From the NCBI RefSeq assembly GCF_900100205.1, contig NZ_FNEQ01000001.1, positions 806,001 to 870,000 of the forward strand: a stretch of 64,000 bases of DNA, read 5' to 3'. Of the stretch, positions 10,501-19,521 are shown in pieces. The stretch comes from Duganella sp. OV510. Lineage in GTDB: Bacteria > Pseudomonadota > Gammaproteobacteria > Burkholderiales > Burkholderiaceae_D. Made by a program: the position numbers and the translations under genes. The notes under the pieces were generated by a model, which was not told where the DNA came from, ran no database searches, and saw nothing but the letters and a program-made list of their open reading frames with translations. The first letter of the stretch is position 1; each line of letters opens with the position of its first letter.

Positions 10501-11571
10501 TTACCAGCCCATCTTCTGCCTGATGAAGGCAGTCAGCAGCGCGGCGTTGGCCTGATGCTGCTGGACGCGCGGGTGGCCACCGAAACCGTTCCATGGGAAG
10601 ACGATGGTGTCGATGCGCTGATCGCCCAGCTGCTGCATTTCGTCGACCGCTGTGCGCACGTAGCCGGGCCACCTGGAGCCTTCCTGCACCGCGTCCATGC
10701 TGCCCAGCGCGCAAACGATGTAGGCGTTCGGATACAGCACGCGGATCTTTTGCACAAAAGTGCGGTAGGCCTGGATGCGCTGCGCATCAGTCGGCATAGG
10801 CGACAGGCGCTTCTCGCGATCGATCAGCCAGCGGTCATTCTGGAACAGGTTGATGACCACGACGTCCGGCGTCCATGACTTGAAGTTCCAATGGCTGTCG
10901 TTGTTGCCGACCGCGCTAAGCTGGTCGTAGAAGTCCGGCATGGTGAACGGGAACCAGCTGACCATCACGCCAATGCCGCTTTGCGAGATGATGTGCGCCT
11001 CCGCATCCAGCGCGCGCGCCGTGATCGACGAGTAGGACATGAAATTGTTCTTGTCGCGCAGACGGTCGTCCGGGCCATCGTCCGGCGACTCGTTACCCAT
11101 GCCGGTGGTGATCGAGTCGCCGAAGAATTCAATATGGCGTTTCTTGCGCGGTGGCGGCGGCAGCAGCACGCCGTCGTCCGCCAGCTCCAGCCCCTGAAAG
11201 AAGGTGCCGCCTTCCTCGCCCTCGGTGCGCTTGGTGATGAGGAAGCTGTGCGCGCCCGCCTTCAAGCCGCTGACGACAGGATAGACGCCGCTGCCCTGCT
11301 TTGCTTCAATGACCACCGGCCTGGCGTAGTCACCGTCGATGAAGACATTGAAGAAGTTCTTGCCCTGCTGGTCGTCCAGCTTGACCGCCAGGCTGCCGCC
11401 GGTGAAATTCCCCTCGATGCTGGTACCGGGCCAGGACATCATCGGCCGCGCGCGGTCGGCAAAATCAATGCGGCCGGTGTACTGCAATTTTGCGTTATCC
11501 GGCGTGATGCTCACGCCTGCAAATGCCTGCCCCGCCAATAACAACGCCACCAATCCCAGCTTGAACTTCAT
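10501..11571 (-). CDS. Secreted SGNH/GDSL esterase, CE2-like
   Basis: A 356-residue protein with a Sec signal peptide (MKFKLGLVALLLAGQAFA). A beta-sandwich domain of about 130 residues follows, then an SGNH hydrolase domain. The catalytic Ser lies in FFGDSITTGMGNE, the conserved Asn in LFQNDRW and the catalytic His in GFGGHPRVQQH near the C-terminus. This order (jelly roll then SGNH) is typical of carbohydrate esterase family 2, which deacetylates xylan and other plant polysaccharides. The frame is open upstream to 11652, but the ATG at 11571 gives the signal peptide. The LysR gene ends 17 bases upstream on the same strand, so the two may be co-transcribed. Confidence 0.88.
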   Translation of the reverse strand: MKFKLGLVALLLAGQAFAGVSITPDNAKLQYTGRIDFADRARPMMSWPGTSIEGNFTGGSLAVKLDDQQGKNFFNVFIDGDYARPVVIEAKQGSGVYPVVSGLKAGAHSFLITKRTEGEEGGTFFQGLELADDGVLLPPPPRKKRHIEFFGDSITTGMGNESPDDGPDDRLRDKNNFMSYSSITARALDAEAHIISQSGIGVMVSWFPFTMPDFYDQLSAVGNNDSHWNFKSWTPDVVVINLFQNDRWLIDREKRLSPMPTDAQRIQAYRTFVQKIRVLYPNAYIVCALGSMDAVQEGSRWPGYVRTAVDEMQQLGDQRIDTIVFPWNGFGGHPRVQQHQANAALLTAFIRQKMGW

Positions 11572-11587
11572 CGATGCATCTCCTGTC

Positions 11588-12517
11588 CTAGTTTCGGTGG
11601 AAGCGCGCCGCATGGCCACTGGCACGGAACTGCTCCACCATATAGTCAACAAATACCCTTACCTTGGCCGGCACCAGCTTGCGGCTGGAGTAGTAGATCG
11701 ACAGCGGCCGCGTTTCAGCATACCAGTCCGGCAGCACCGGCAGCAGCTCTCCGCCATCGAGCAAGGGCAAGGCGTGCGCCAACGGCAGCATGGCGATGCC
11801 CATGCCGCTGGCGGCGCCGCGCGCCAACGCTTCCGGGTCGTCCATCACTGCCACAGGACGCACACTCGCCACCACTTCCTGGCCGGCGCTATTCTTCAAA
11901 GTCCACGGCACCAGCCGGCCGGTGCTTAGTGAACGCCGCAACAGGCCGCGATGGCGCGCCAGTTCCTGCGGCTGCGATGGCGCCGGATGCGCTTTCAGAT
12001 AGGACGGCGACGCCACCAGCACAATATGCATGCGCGCCAGCTCGCGTGCGATCAGCGCGTCGGTCAGCTCGATGCCACCGCCGATGGCGACATCAAAACC
12101 CTGCGCCACCAAGTCTACCTGGCGATTATCAAAATACAGATCGGGCACCACGTCCGGATAGCGGCGCGTGAACTCATCCAGCAACGGCACGAAATAGGTG
12201 CGGCCCACGGTATGCGCCAACGCCACCTTGAGCGTGCCGGCTGGCTTGCCCGCGCCTTGGCGCAGATCCGTCAGCGCATCGCCGATCTCATTCCACGGCA
12301 GCCGCACCTGGCCGTACAGGCGCTCGCCGTCGGTGGTCAGCGCCAGGCTGCGGGTGCTGCGCTGGAACAATCTCACGCCCAGCCGCAACTCTAGCCGATT
12401 GACGCTTTTGCTGACTGCGGCCGGCGTCAGCCCCAGCCGGCGCGCGGCTGCGGAGAAACTGCCCTCGTCAGCGGAGGCGATGAAGGCGTCGAGATAACTG
12501 CTTAATTCAGTGAGCAT
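11588..12517 (-). CDS. LysR-family transcriptional regulator
   Basis: A 309-residue regulator. The N-terminal winged helix-turn-helix is clear (GSFSAAARRLGLTPAAVSKSVNRLE, read in two parts around residues 19-43), and a periplasmic-binding-like effector domain follows. It resembles the CrgA/DsdC-type group that regulates divergently placed oxidoreductases. It is divergent from an SDR dehydrogenase with a 114-base shared intergenic region, so that gene is the likely target. The inducer is unknown. Confidence 0.92.
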   Translation of the reverse strand: MLTELSSYLDAFIASADEGSFSAAARRLGLTPAAVSKSVNRLELRLGVRLFQRSTRSLALTTDGERLYGQVRLPWNEIGDALTDLRQGAGKPAGTLKVALAHTVGRTYFVPLLDEFTRRYPDVVPDLYFDNRQVDLVAQGFDVAIGGGIELTDALIARELARMHIVLVASPSYLKAHPAPSQPQELARHRGLLRRSLSTGRLVPWTLKNSAGQEVVASVRPVAVMDDPEALARGAASGMGIAMLPLAHALPLLDGGELLPVLPDWYAETRPLSIYYSSRKLVPAKVRVFVDYMVEQFRASGHAARFHRN

Positions 12518-12631
12518 GCCACCATCTTATACCAATGGTTGAAACTGTACACGTTATTTTATGACTACCGGGATCAAGTGCGGCAGACCATACTGTGTTC
12601 ATCAACCAACCACATCGAAAGGAAACACATC

Positions 12632-13378
12632 ATGAACACCACCAAACTCAACGGTAAAGTCGCTTTCATCAACGGCGGTTCGCGTGGCATCGGCGCCGCT
12701 TCGGCACGCCGCCTGGCCAGCGAAGGCGCGAAAGTCGCCATCGGCTACGCTGCCTCGGCCATCGCCGCAGAAGCGCTGGTAGAAGAAATCAAGGCTGCCG
12801 GCGGCGAAGCGATCGCCATCAAGGCCGATGCCTCCGACGCCGCCTCGCTGACCAAGGCCATCGACAGCGTTGCCGACCGCTACGGCCGTCTGGACATCCT
12901 GGTCAACAGCGCTGGCGTGCTGCTGCTCGGTCCTACCGACCAGTTTTCGCTGGAAGACTTCGACCGCACGGTGGCAGTCAATGTGCGCGGCGTGTTCGTG
13001 GCCTCGCAGGCAGCGGCAAAGCATATGAAGGACGGCGGCCGCATCATCAACATCGGCAGCGTCAATGCGCAGCGCATGCCGTTTGAAGGCGGCGCAGCCT
13101 ACGCGATGAGCAAGTCGGCGCTGGTCGGCCTGGTCAAGGGCATGGCGCGCGACCTGGGCGCGCGCAACATCACGGTCAACAATATCGCTCCCGGCCCGAT
13201 CGATACCGATATGAACCCTGCCGACGGCGATTTCGGCGCCGCCCTGCACGACCTGATGGCACTGAAACGCCACGGCACGGCCGACGAAGTGGCAGCGATG
13301 GTGTCTTACCTGGCCAGCCCTGAAGCCGGCTTCGTCACCGGTGCCGATCTGGTGATCGACGGCGGCTTCGCAGCCTGA
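12632..13378 (+). CDS. Short-chain dehydrogenase/reductase (SDR)
   Basis: A 248-residue classical SDR. The cofactor-binding motif is seen as NGGSRGIG rather than the usual TGxxxGIG. NSAG follows, then the catalytic Ser in NIGSVN and YAMSK with the catalytic Tyr and Lys. The closest general class is the 3-oxoacyl-ACP reductase/glucose dehydrogenase-like SDRs; the substrate cannot be read. The ATG at 12632 follows GAAAGGAAACACATC, a strong ribosome-binding site, so it is preferred over the upstream in-frame start at 12539. The 19 bases around this start recur exactly at the second SDR near 21.1 kb. Regulation by the divergent LysR protein is likely. Confidence 0.92.
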   Translation: MNTTKLNGKVAFINGGSRGIGAASARRLASEGAKVAIGYAASAIAAEALVEEIKAAGGEAIAIKADASDAASLTKAIDSVADRYGRLDILVNSAGVLLLGPTDQFSLEDFDRTVAVNVRGVFVASQAAAKHMKDGGRIINIGSVNAQRMPFEGGAAYAMSKSALVGLVKGMARDLGARNITVNNIAPGPIDTDMNPADGDFGAALHDLMALKRHGTADEVAAMVSYLASPEAGFVTGADLVIDGGFAA

Positions 13379-13384
13379 TCGCCG

Positions 13385-14356
13385 CTACCTGCCAGCTGCC
13401 TCGACATAGATCTCGTCGGCGCAGTTGGCGGTGCGGCTGGCCGCCGGCTTGGCGTTGGCCACCATCTGCGGCAGGTCGCGGTCGGTGGCGAAGTCCAGCG
13501 CCAGCGACACGCGGATCTCTTGCAGGTATTTACGCTGCGTACAAACCAGCGTAATCGTGTTGGCGACCTTGTCGCCATAGCGCGCCTTGACGCGCTCGAA
13601 GAAGTCGTTGACGCGGAAGCTCTTGCCAGTGCTGCCCAACACGATCTTGCCGACTTCCGATTCATTCACCACGCGCACCGCCGATACCGCCTTGATGAAG
13701 TAGTCGTCCGGCGGCAGCGACTGGCATTTGCCATGCTTGTTCCACTCGTAGGCGCCGAAGGTGCGCTCGTAGTAGAAGTTAGGCATCCATGGCGCGACTT
13801 TCTCAATGGTGTCCTTGCTCAGCGCGAAAGGCTGTCCGCTGCAACTGCCGTAGTTGGTGCCGCATTCCTTCTTGTTCGGCCACAGGCCGTGCAGGCTCAG
13901 GTTCTTTGCCGCCAGCGTGCCGCCGTTCATGGCGTCGCACTCCGGCTTCTTGCCCTTGTAGCTGACATGTTCGCAGAAGCCCGGCTGCCAGGTGATGGCC
14001 AGCACGTAGCTGTCCTGCTGGTTCGGCAACGAGCAGACTTCGCCGTTGCCACGCGCGGCCGTGCGCTCCTCGCGCTCTTCCAGTTCCGGCTTGCCGCATT
14101 CGCGCTGCACCCAGCGCAGTTTGGGCTCGGCGCCGGGCACCTCGATGCGCACCCAGTCGAAGTCAGTCTTGTTGATTTCGCGCACGGTGTAGGACGTGCC
14201 GGCGCTGATCTTGATATCGCCGGGATTGCTGCGCTTGGCGAAAGAGGAATACGCTTCGCAGCTTTTGCCGGCGACAAAACTGCCGCTGGCCGACTCACTG
14301 GCACTTGCGCCCACCACGATAAAGGTCAGCAGCGCGGCTGCGATGTAATGACGCAT
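13385..14356 (-). CDS. Secreted ribonuclease T2
   Basis: A 323-residue protein with a signal peptide (MRHYIAAALLTFIVVGASA). Both RNase T2 active-site motifs are present: CAS I in LSLHGLWPN and CAS II in YEWNKHGKC, each with its catalytic His. Many cysteines fit disulfide bonding in the periplasm or outside. The family cuts single-stranded RNA through 2',3'-cyclic phosphate. About 90 residues between the signal peptide and the catalytic domain look like a small SH3-like module (ISAGTSYTVREIN), which the shortest bacterial T2 enzymes lack. Its stop lies six bases from the convergent SDR stop. Confidence 0.92.
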   Translation of the reverse strand: MRHYIAAALLTFIVVGASASESASGSFVAGKSCEAYSSFAKRSNPGDIKISAGTSYTVREINKTDFDWVRIEVPGAEPKLRWVQRECGKPELEEREERTAARGNGEVCSLPNQQDSYVLAITWQPGFCEHVSYKGKKPECDAMNGGTLAAKNLSLHGLWPNKKECGTNYGSCSGQPFALSKDTIEKVAPWMPNFYYERTFGAYEWNKHGKCQSLPPDDYFIKAVSAVRVVNESEVGKIVLGSTGKSFRVNDFFERVKARYGDKVANTITLVCTQRKYLQEIRVSLALDFATDRDLPQMVANAKPAASRTANCADEIYVEAAGR

Positions 14357-14508
14357 GAGTCCCCCGGGATTGAACAGAATGCCAATATTGTACCGGAGGT
14401 CATCACACGGGCAGTAGTCCTACAAAGCGACTGCAAGCACGCCGATACGGCGCAACCTCAGGAATGGCTAAGATGATAATTCAAGCCATCCAACTGAAGG
14501 AGTCCAAT

Positions 14509-14778
14509 ATGAAACAGTTTCATCTGACCGGTAAGTTTGCTTGCGCCCTGATCGCCACCGCTGCCATCATCAGCGGCTGCCAGAAGAAAGAAGTGGATGC
14601 GCCTCCAGTGCCGGAAGCGACCCCAGCGCCAGCGGCCACTCCGGCGCCAGTCACGCCACCCGTGAACAATATGCCGGCCACCGACGGCGGCACCACCACG
14701 CAGCCTGACCCGAACGCGCCGCCACCAGCTACGCCGCCGGTCAACAGCACCGAACCAACGCCAACCACCAACAAATAA
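14509..14778 (+). CDS. Small proline/threonine-rich lipoprotein
   Basis: An 89-residue protein with a lipoprotein signal (KFACALIATAAIISGC, lipobox ISGC, lipidated Cys at about residue 24). KKE follows, then a low-complexity Pro/Ala/Thr tail to the end. The start ATG is preceded by a good AAGGAG site. No enzymatic domain is visible. It is probably an outer-membrane-anchored, extended periplasmic or surface tether. It converges with the LysR gene at 14783. Confidence 0.8.
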   Translation: MKQFHLTGKFACALIATAAIISGCQKKEVDAPPVPEATPAPAATPAPVTPPVNNMPATDGGTTTQPDPNAPPPATPPVNSTEPTPTTNK

Positions 14779-14782
14779 TGTC

Positions 14783-15664
14783 CTAGCCTTCGGCGCCTGT
14801 GTTCAAGGCGCCGAAGGTTGCGGCAAAGGCGTCGCGTGCGGCATGCTGGGCGATATCACGTCGCCACACCAGCATCGTCTGCACGCGCGCCACTTCCGCC
14901 GGCAGCGTATGGATGCGTACCGATTTCGCCAGTTCGCGCTGTTTCAGCACTTCCCTCGGCATCATCGCCACACCCATCCCCGCCGCAACGCAACCGATGA
15001 TGGCCTCGAACGTCCCGAATTCCGCAATCCGCGCAGGTGATACGCCGCCTTCGGCAAACCAGCGCTCCAGCCGTCGGCGGTAGGAACAGCCGCTACGGAA
15101 TCCCAGCAGCGTGCGCCTTGCCACATCGGCCGGCGACTTGACTGGGCCGTGCAGGCTATCGGTCAGCAGCACCAATTCCTCATCAAATACCGGCAATTGC
15201 ATCAGCTCCGGGCGCTCGACCGGCGCCGCCACCAGCGCCACATCGACCCGGTGATTCAGCACTGCCTGCAGCAGGTAATCGGTCGGGCCGGTATCCAGCA
15301 ACAGGTCAACCTGCGGATACTGCCGGTGAAACTGCCCCAGCACCTGCGGCAGACGGGCGGCGGCTGTGGTTTCCATCGAGCCGATTTTCAATTGCCCGGA
15401 CGGCTGGCGATCGCCGCGCATCGCTTCCTGCGCCTCGTCAGCCAATTGCAGCAGGCGCTCGGCGTAAGCCAGCAGCCGGGCGCCCTCCTCGGTAATCAGC
15501 ATGCGCCGCCCGGAGCGATGGAACAGGTTAACGCCGAGCGATTCCTCCAGCTGGGTAAGGCGGGCGGACACGTTGGATTGCACACGGTTCAGCCGGGTAG
15601 CGGCTTGAGTCACGCCGCCCTCCTCGGCCACGGTTTTAAAGATGCGCAGGGATGAGAGTTCCAT
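14783..15664 (-). CDS. LysR-family transcriptional regulator
   Basis: A 293-residue LysR protein starting MELSSLRIFKTVAEEGGV. The helix-turn-helix (TQAATRLNRVQSNVSARL) and a full substrate-binding domain are present. The type resembles regulators of efflux or aromatic-compound genes. The chosen start at 15664 matches the usual LysR N-terminus; an upstream in-frame start at 15706 would add 14 atypical residues. It is divergent from the DHA2 transporter, whose promoter it probably controls. Confidence 0.9.
   Translation of the reverse strand: MELSSLRIFKTVAEEGGVTQAATRLNRVQSNVSARLTQLEESLGVNLFHRSGRRMLITEEGARLLAYAERLLQLADEAQEAMRGDRQPSGQLKIGSMETTAAARLPQVLGQFHRQYPQVDLLLDTGPTDYLLQAVLNHRVDVALVAAPVERPELMQLPVFDEELVLLTDSLHGPVKSPADVARRTLLGFRSGCSYRRRLERWFAEGGVSPARIAEFGTFEAIIGCVAAGMGVAMMPREVLKQRELAKSVRIHTLPAEVARVQTMLVWRRDIAQHAARDAFAATFGALNTGAEG
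14787..14817. repeat. Perfect 11-bp inverted repeat at a convergent gene junction
   Basis: CCTTCGGCGCC (14787-14797) is followed by nine bases and then GGCGCCGAAGG (14807-14817). It lies inside the last codons of the LysR gene, nine bases after the lipoprotein stop. It would form a strong hairpin in either transcript. There is no T-run, so it is not a standard intrinsic terminator, but it may slow read-through or protect a 3' end. Confidence 0.6.
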
Positions 15665-15762
15665 AGTCGTTCTCAATTTAAGAATCACAGATTCAGTATA
15701 ATTCATTTTTCATGATGCATTATTTGGCCTATATTGCCAACATCGAATCATGGAGCGGCATC

Positions 15763-17148
15763 ATGAAAACCACACCATCCTTGGCGATCCTGCTGGCTTG
15801 CAGCTTCGCCTTCATCATCGTCCAGCTGGACGTCACCATCGTCAACGTCGCGCTGCCGGAGATCGGCCGCGAATTGCAGGCCGGCGTCAGCCAGCTGCAA
15901 TGGGTGGTGGATGCCTACACGCTGGGTTTCGCCGTGTTCCTGCTGTCGGCCGGCGCCATCGGCGACCGTTTCGGCGCGCGCGCCGTGTTCCTCGGCGGTT
16001 TCGCGCTGTTCACGCTGGCGTCGCTGGCCTGCGCCGTGGCGCCGGATGCGCTGACGCTCAACCTGGCCCGCGCCGCCCAAGGCATCGGCGCGGCCTTGCT
16101 GGTGCCGAGTTCGCTCGCCATCCTCAACGCCGTCTACGCGCATGACCGCAAGCTGCTGGCCAAGGCCATCGCCTGGTGGACGGCGGCCGGCGGCGTATCG
16201 ATCGCGGCCGGGCCGGTACTGGGCGGCGTGCTGATGTCGGCATTTGGCTGGCGCAGCATTTTCTGGGTGAATATTCCAATCTGCATCATCGGCTTCTGGC
16301 TGACGCTGCGCGTGGTGCCGGCGATCCGCCACAGTGGTCCGGCCCGCCACTTCGACGTGCCGGGCCAGATCCTGGCCGTGATCGCGCTGACCGCCTTCAT
16401 CGGCGCGGTGATTGAAGTGCACGCCCTCGGCCTGACGCATCCCGCCGTGCTGGCCGCCTTCGCCGTGGCGCTGATCGCCGGCGCGCTGTTCCTGCAAGTG
16501 GAGCGCCGCAGCGCAGCGCCTATGCTGCCGCTGCAATTATTCAAGCTGACCGGCTTTACGCCAGCCGTACTGTTCGGCGTGTTCGTCAACTTCGCCTACT
16601 ACGGCGTGATCTTCATCCTCAGCTTTTACCTGCAAACAGTGCGCGGCTTCCCGGTGCTGGACGCCGGCCTGATCTTCCTGCCACTGACCGGCACCTTCCT
16701 GTTCGCCAACATCGCCAGCGGCTGGCTGCAAGCGCGAGTTGGCTCGCGCCTGCCGATGATCGTCGGCGGCCTGATCGGCGCCAGCGGCTACACGCTGCTG
16801 GCCGTGTTCGGCATCTCCGAAACAGCCGGCTTCTGGGCCATGTTGCCGGGCCTGGCGCTGATACCGGCCGGCATGGGGCTGGCGGTGCCGGCCATGACCA
16901 CCGCCATCCTGTCTTCGGTGGAGCGCAGCCAGGGCGGCACGGCGTCGGCGGTGCTGAACACGGCGCGCCAGGTCGGCGGGGCGATGGGCGTGGCCGTCTA
17001 TGGCGCGCTGGTGGCGGTGCCGGCCACAGCTGCTATCCTGTCGGGCATCACCATTGCGCTGGGCGTCTCGACCGCCCTGCTGCTGGCCGGCGCGCTGCTG
17101 GCCCTGTCAACTGATTTTAACCAAGGAGAAAAGCTATGCCATTCGTAA
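15763..17148 (+). CDS. MFS multidrug efflux transporter, DHA2 (EmrB/QacA) type
   Basis: A 461-residue polytopic inner-membrane protein with about 14 hydrophobic segments. It carries the DHA2 signatures LDVTIVNVALPEIG in helix 1 and GAIGDRFGARAVF (motif A) in the first loop. Members use the proton gradient to expel drugs, dyes or toxic metabolites. The ATG at 15763 follows GGAGCGG, so it is preferred over the start at 15712. Its last 13 bases overlap the start of a tautomerase gene, implying co-translation. The divergent LysR gene is the likely regulator. Confidence 0.92.
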   Translation: MKTTPSLAILLACSFAFIIVQLDVTIVNVALPEIGRELQAGVSQLQWVVDAYTLGFAVFLLSAGAIGDRFGARAVFLGGFALFTLASLACAVAPDALTLNLARAAQGIGAALLVPSSLAILNAVYAHDRKLLAKAIAWWTAAGGVSIAAGPVLGGVLMSAFGWRSIFWVNIPICIIGFWLTLRVVPAIRHSGPARHFDVPGQILAVIALTAFIGAVIEVHALGLTHPAVLAAFAVALIAGALFLQVERRSAAPMLPLQLFKLTGFTPAVLFGVFVNFAYYGVIFILSFYLQTVRGFPVLDAGLIFLPLTGTFLFANIASGWLQARVGSRLPMIVGGLIGASGYTLLAVFGISETAGFWAMLPGLALIPAGMGLAVPAMTTAILSSVERSQGGTASAVLNTARQVGGAMGVAVYGALVAVPATAAILSGITIALGVSTALLLAGALLALSTDFNQGEKLCHS

Positions 17149-17351
17149 ATATCCGCATCACCAATGAAGGCGCGACTGCCGAGCAAAAGCAGGAGCTGAT
17201 TCAGGGCGTGACCGACCTGCTGCAAAAAGTTCTGAACAAGAACCCGGCCACCACCTTCGTCATCATTGATGAGGTAGAGACCGACAACTGGGGCGTTGGC
17301 GGCACCGCCGTTACCACCTTGCGCAAGCGCGCGGCGGCGGCAGCAAAATAG
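17136..17351 (+). CDS. 4-oxalocrotonate tautomerase family protein (copy 1)
   Basis: A 71-residue protein starting MPFVNIRITNEG. Pro2, the catalytic base exposed after Met removal, is present, as is the family core TAEQKQELI. The family catalyses keto-enol tautomerisation or related reactions on small alpha-keto acids. The gene begins 13 bases before the end of the MFS gene and follows AAGGAG inside it. A close paralogue lies at 20139-20351; both share NPATTFVIIDEVETDNWGV almost exactly. The physiological substrate is unknown. Confidence 0.9.
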   Translation: MPFVNIRITNEGATAEQKQELIQGVTDLLQKVLNKNPATTFVIIDEVETDNWGVGGTAVTTLRKRAAAAAK

Positions 17352-17486
17352 TTTGTCGTGGACAGGTTGTGCGAAAAATGAAAGTATTTTCATCGATTGC
17401 GTAGCACGATTGAAAAGCGGCCTCCGCAGAAATTTTTTCCATTACAGTGAATTTTTACTGGAACTGATTCCACCAACGGAGGCCTC

Positions 17487-17774
17487 ATGCAAACGCACTA
17501 CAATCCCAACCAGCTGCTCGACAATATCTCCAACAAGCTGAACCTGAAGAACGACGCCGCGCTGGCGCGCACGCTGGAGGTGACGGCGCCGATGATCAGC
17601 AAGGTGCGCAACCTCCGCTTGCCGGTTGGCGCTTCGCTGCTGATCCGCATGCATGAGGTGACCGGCTTGCCGGTCAAGGAATTGCAAAACATGATGGGGG
17701 ACCGTCGCGAGAAATTCCGCTTGTCGACCGCTCAGGGGCGGCTTGGCAAAGTCGAAACCATCAGCAGGCTATAA
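17487..17774 (+). CDS. Small putative DNA-binding protein
   Basis: A 95-residue soluble protein that I do not recognise firmly. The middle reads like a Cro/C1-type helix-turn-helix (NDAALARTLEVTAPMISKVR), then HEVTGLPVKELQNMMGDRRE. It starts at an ATG after ACGGAGGCC, a good ribosome-binding site. It stands alone and its last six bases overlap the convergent response regulator. A small regulatory role is inferred only from the helix pattern. Confidence 0.7.
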   Translation: MQTHYNPNQLLDNISNKLNLKNDAALARTLEVTAPMISKVRNLRLPVGASLLIRMHEVTGLPVKELQNMMGDRREKFRLSTAQGRLGKVETISRL

Positions 17775-18158
17775 CGCGACTGGCGGCGACTTCAACACTG
17801 TATCCAGCAACACATTGAAGTCTGCCGGTTTGGTCAGGTGAAGATCAAATCCGGCGGCAATCACGCGCGCCTTGGCGTCATCGTCGCTCCATGCGGTAAA
17901 GGCCACCAGCAAGGGCTGCGGCACATGGCGCATTTGCCGGATGCGTGCGGCGACCTGGTAACCGTCGAGCTGCGGCATGCCGATATCTAGAAACAGCAGG
18001 TCCGGACAAAAGCGCTCCACTGCGGCCAGTCCCGCATGCCCGTCATAGGCAACTTCCGTAACGTGGCCATACAGCGCCAGCACTTGCGCGAGCAAATCGG
18101 CTGCATCGCGGTTATCGTCTACGATCAAAATCCGACGCTGCGTTGTTGCATGCGGCAT
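17769..18158 (-). CDS. Single-domain response regulator
   Basis: A 129-residue CheY-like receiver and nothing else. The acidic pair is in ILIVDDNRD, the phospho-accepting Asp in LLFLDIGMP, the switch Thr in VAFTAW and the conserved Lys in HLTKPAD. With no output domain it probably relays phosphate or binds a partner. The ATG at 18158 follows GGGAGACGTG; longer starts at 18170 and 18230 have no such site. It lies 102 bases behind a histidine kinase on the same strand, its probable partner. Confidence 0.9.
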   Translation of the reverse strand: MPHATTQRRILIVDDNRDAADLLAQVLALYGHVTEVAYDGHAGLAAVERFCPDLLFLDIGMPQLDGYQVAARIRQMRHVPQPLLVAFTAWSDDDAKARVIAAGFDLHLTKPADFNVLLDTVLKSPPVAL

Positions 18159-18260
18159 CACGTCTCCCATCCGCCATCGTGGCTTATGGGGGGATAGTAA
18201 GCGAAGTAGCGCCGGACAGCGATCAGCCAAGTGCCCGACCGCAAGTAGGAGAATGCCGGA

Positions 18261-19394
18261 TCAGTCCGGCCTGCCGTTGACATAGGGACGACAATCAACC
18301 GGGATATCGATGATGAAAGTGGTGCCAGTGGCGGCGGAGCTATCCACCGCCACGCTGCCGCCATGGCCTTCTGCAACCGAGCGCACATACGGCAAGCCGA
18401 TGCCCCAGCCTTCGGTCAGCCCGCCCTGCCCCTCGCGCCGCAGATACTCGAAGATGCGCTCGCGCTGGCCCTCGTCTATCGGATGTCCAGTGTTATGCAC
18501 GCTCAGCATGAGCCGCCCTCCCTCGGCGGCCGCCTTGATACGGATCGCCCCGCCATCCCCATACTTGATGGCATTGGTGATCAGGTTTTCCAGCGCGCGG
18601 TATAGCGAACTGCGGCACCACTGCCCCACCACCGAGCCGGCGCTGATCTTGATGCGCTCATCGCCGCCGATATTGAACTGCTGCGCCGTACTCTCCAGCA
18701 GGTCGCGGATATCGAATTCCGTCAGGACCAGCGGCAGCTTGGCGGCGCGTTCAAACGTCAGCACGTCGACCAGTTGCGCCAGCATCAGCTGCATGCGTTT
18801 GGCGCCCACCTGAATCCTGACGGCCATGCGGCGGGCCTCATCGATGTCAGGACTGCGGGCGATGAATTCGGTGGCGGTAACGATCAGCGACAGCGGATTG
18901 CGCATGTCGTGCGACAGCGTCGCAGCCAGGCGCTCGCGCATGCGCTCATGAATCACGGCAAATTCCCGGATCGCATCGCGCACTGCGGTATCGATCGAGA
19001 CTTCCACCACACGCCATTCCTCGGCGGAGAAGCGTACGTCCAGGCGATTGGCCGTCTGTGCAATCGCATCGCGAAACAGCTGGTATTCGAGGATGATCTG
19101 GTCGGCGCGGAAGGTCGTCATGCGCGCCCGCTCGCCGCCGTGGGCGGACATCGAGTTCGTGTTGCTGGCGCCATGTTCGCGCGGATAGGACGGCGTCAAT
19201 GCCTCGGCGATATTGTCATAAAACGCCGGCAAGGTATTGATCAGGATCGGGCCGGACACAGCCTCCGCCTCATCGATATGGTCGCGCACATGCGTTTCCC
19301 AAAGGCCAAACACCTCTTTGCGCATGGCGAGCATGGCCTTAGAGGTTGGCGATAGCCCGCTGTCATCGTTTTTTTGATCTGTCGCCAAAGTCAT
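18261..19394 (-). CDS. Sensor histidine kinase with RsbRD-like N-terminus
   Basis: A 377-residue soluble kinase. About 150 helical residues at the N-terminus look like an RsbRD-type sensor region. The HisKA box follows (ATLSHDMRNPLSLIV), then an HATPase domain with N-box (ALENLITNAIKYGDGG), a degenerate G1 region (LSVHNTGHPI) and G2 (GWGIGLPYVRSVAEGHGG). No transmembrane segment is visible, so it senses something in the cytoplasm. The ATG at 19394 has GGAG in front; a GTG four codons earlier is less likely. It is followed by the single-domain response regulator. Confidence 0.9.
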   Translation of the reverse strand: MTLATDQKNDDSGLSPTSKAMLAMRKEVFGLWETHVRDHIDEAEAVSGPILINTLPAFYDNIAEALTPSYPREHGASNTNSMSAHGGERARMTTFRADQIILEYQLFRDAIAQTANRLDVRFSAEEWRVVEVSIDTAVRDAIREFAVIHERMRERLAATLSHDMRNPLSLIVTATEFIARSPDIDEARRMAVRIQVGAKRMQLMLAQLVDVLTFERAAKLPLVLTEFDIRDLLESTAQQFNIGGDERIKISAGSVVGQWCRSSLYRALENLITNAIKYGDGGAIRIKAAAEGGRLMLSVHNTGHPIDEGQRERIFEYLRREGQGGLTEGWGIGLPYVRSVAEGHGGSVAVDSSAATGTTFIIDIPVDCRPYVNGRPD

Positions 19395-19521
19395 TGCCCG
19401 CTCCACCGATCAGCACAGCTTTCAGCTTAGTGCAAACGGCGCCGGCGCAGCGTGATGAAACGCACCATCTCTGCGATCTGCACGAACACCGGCGCCGCAC
19501 GTCAGCATGCACGAGGCCTCG

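Noticed and set aside
14787..14817. Standard intrinsic terminator
   Set aside because: The hairpin is perfect but no T-run follows on either strand, so it is listed as an inverted repeat only.
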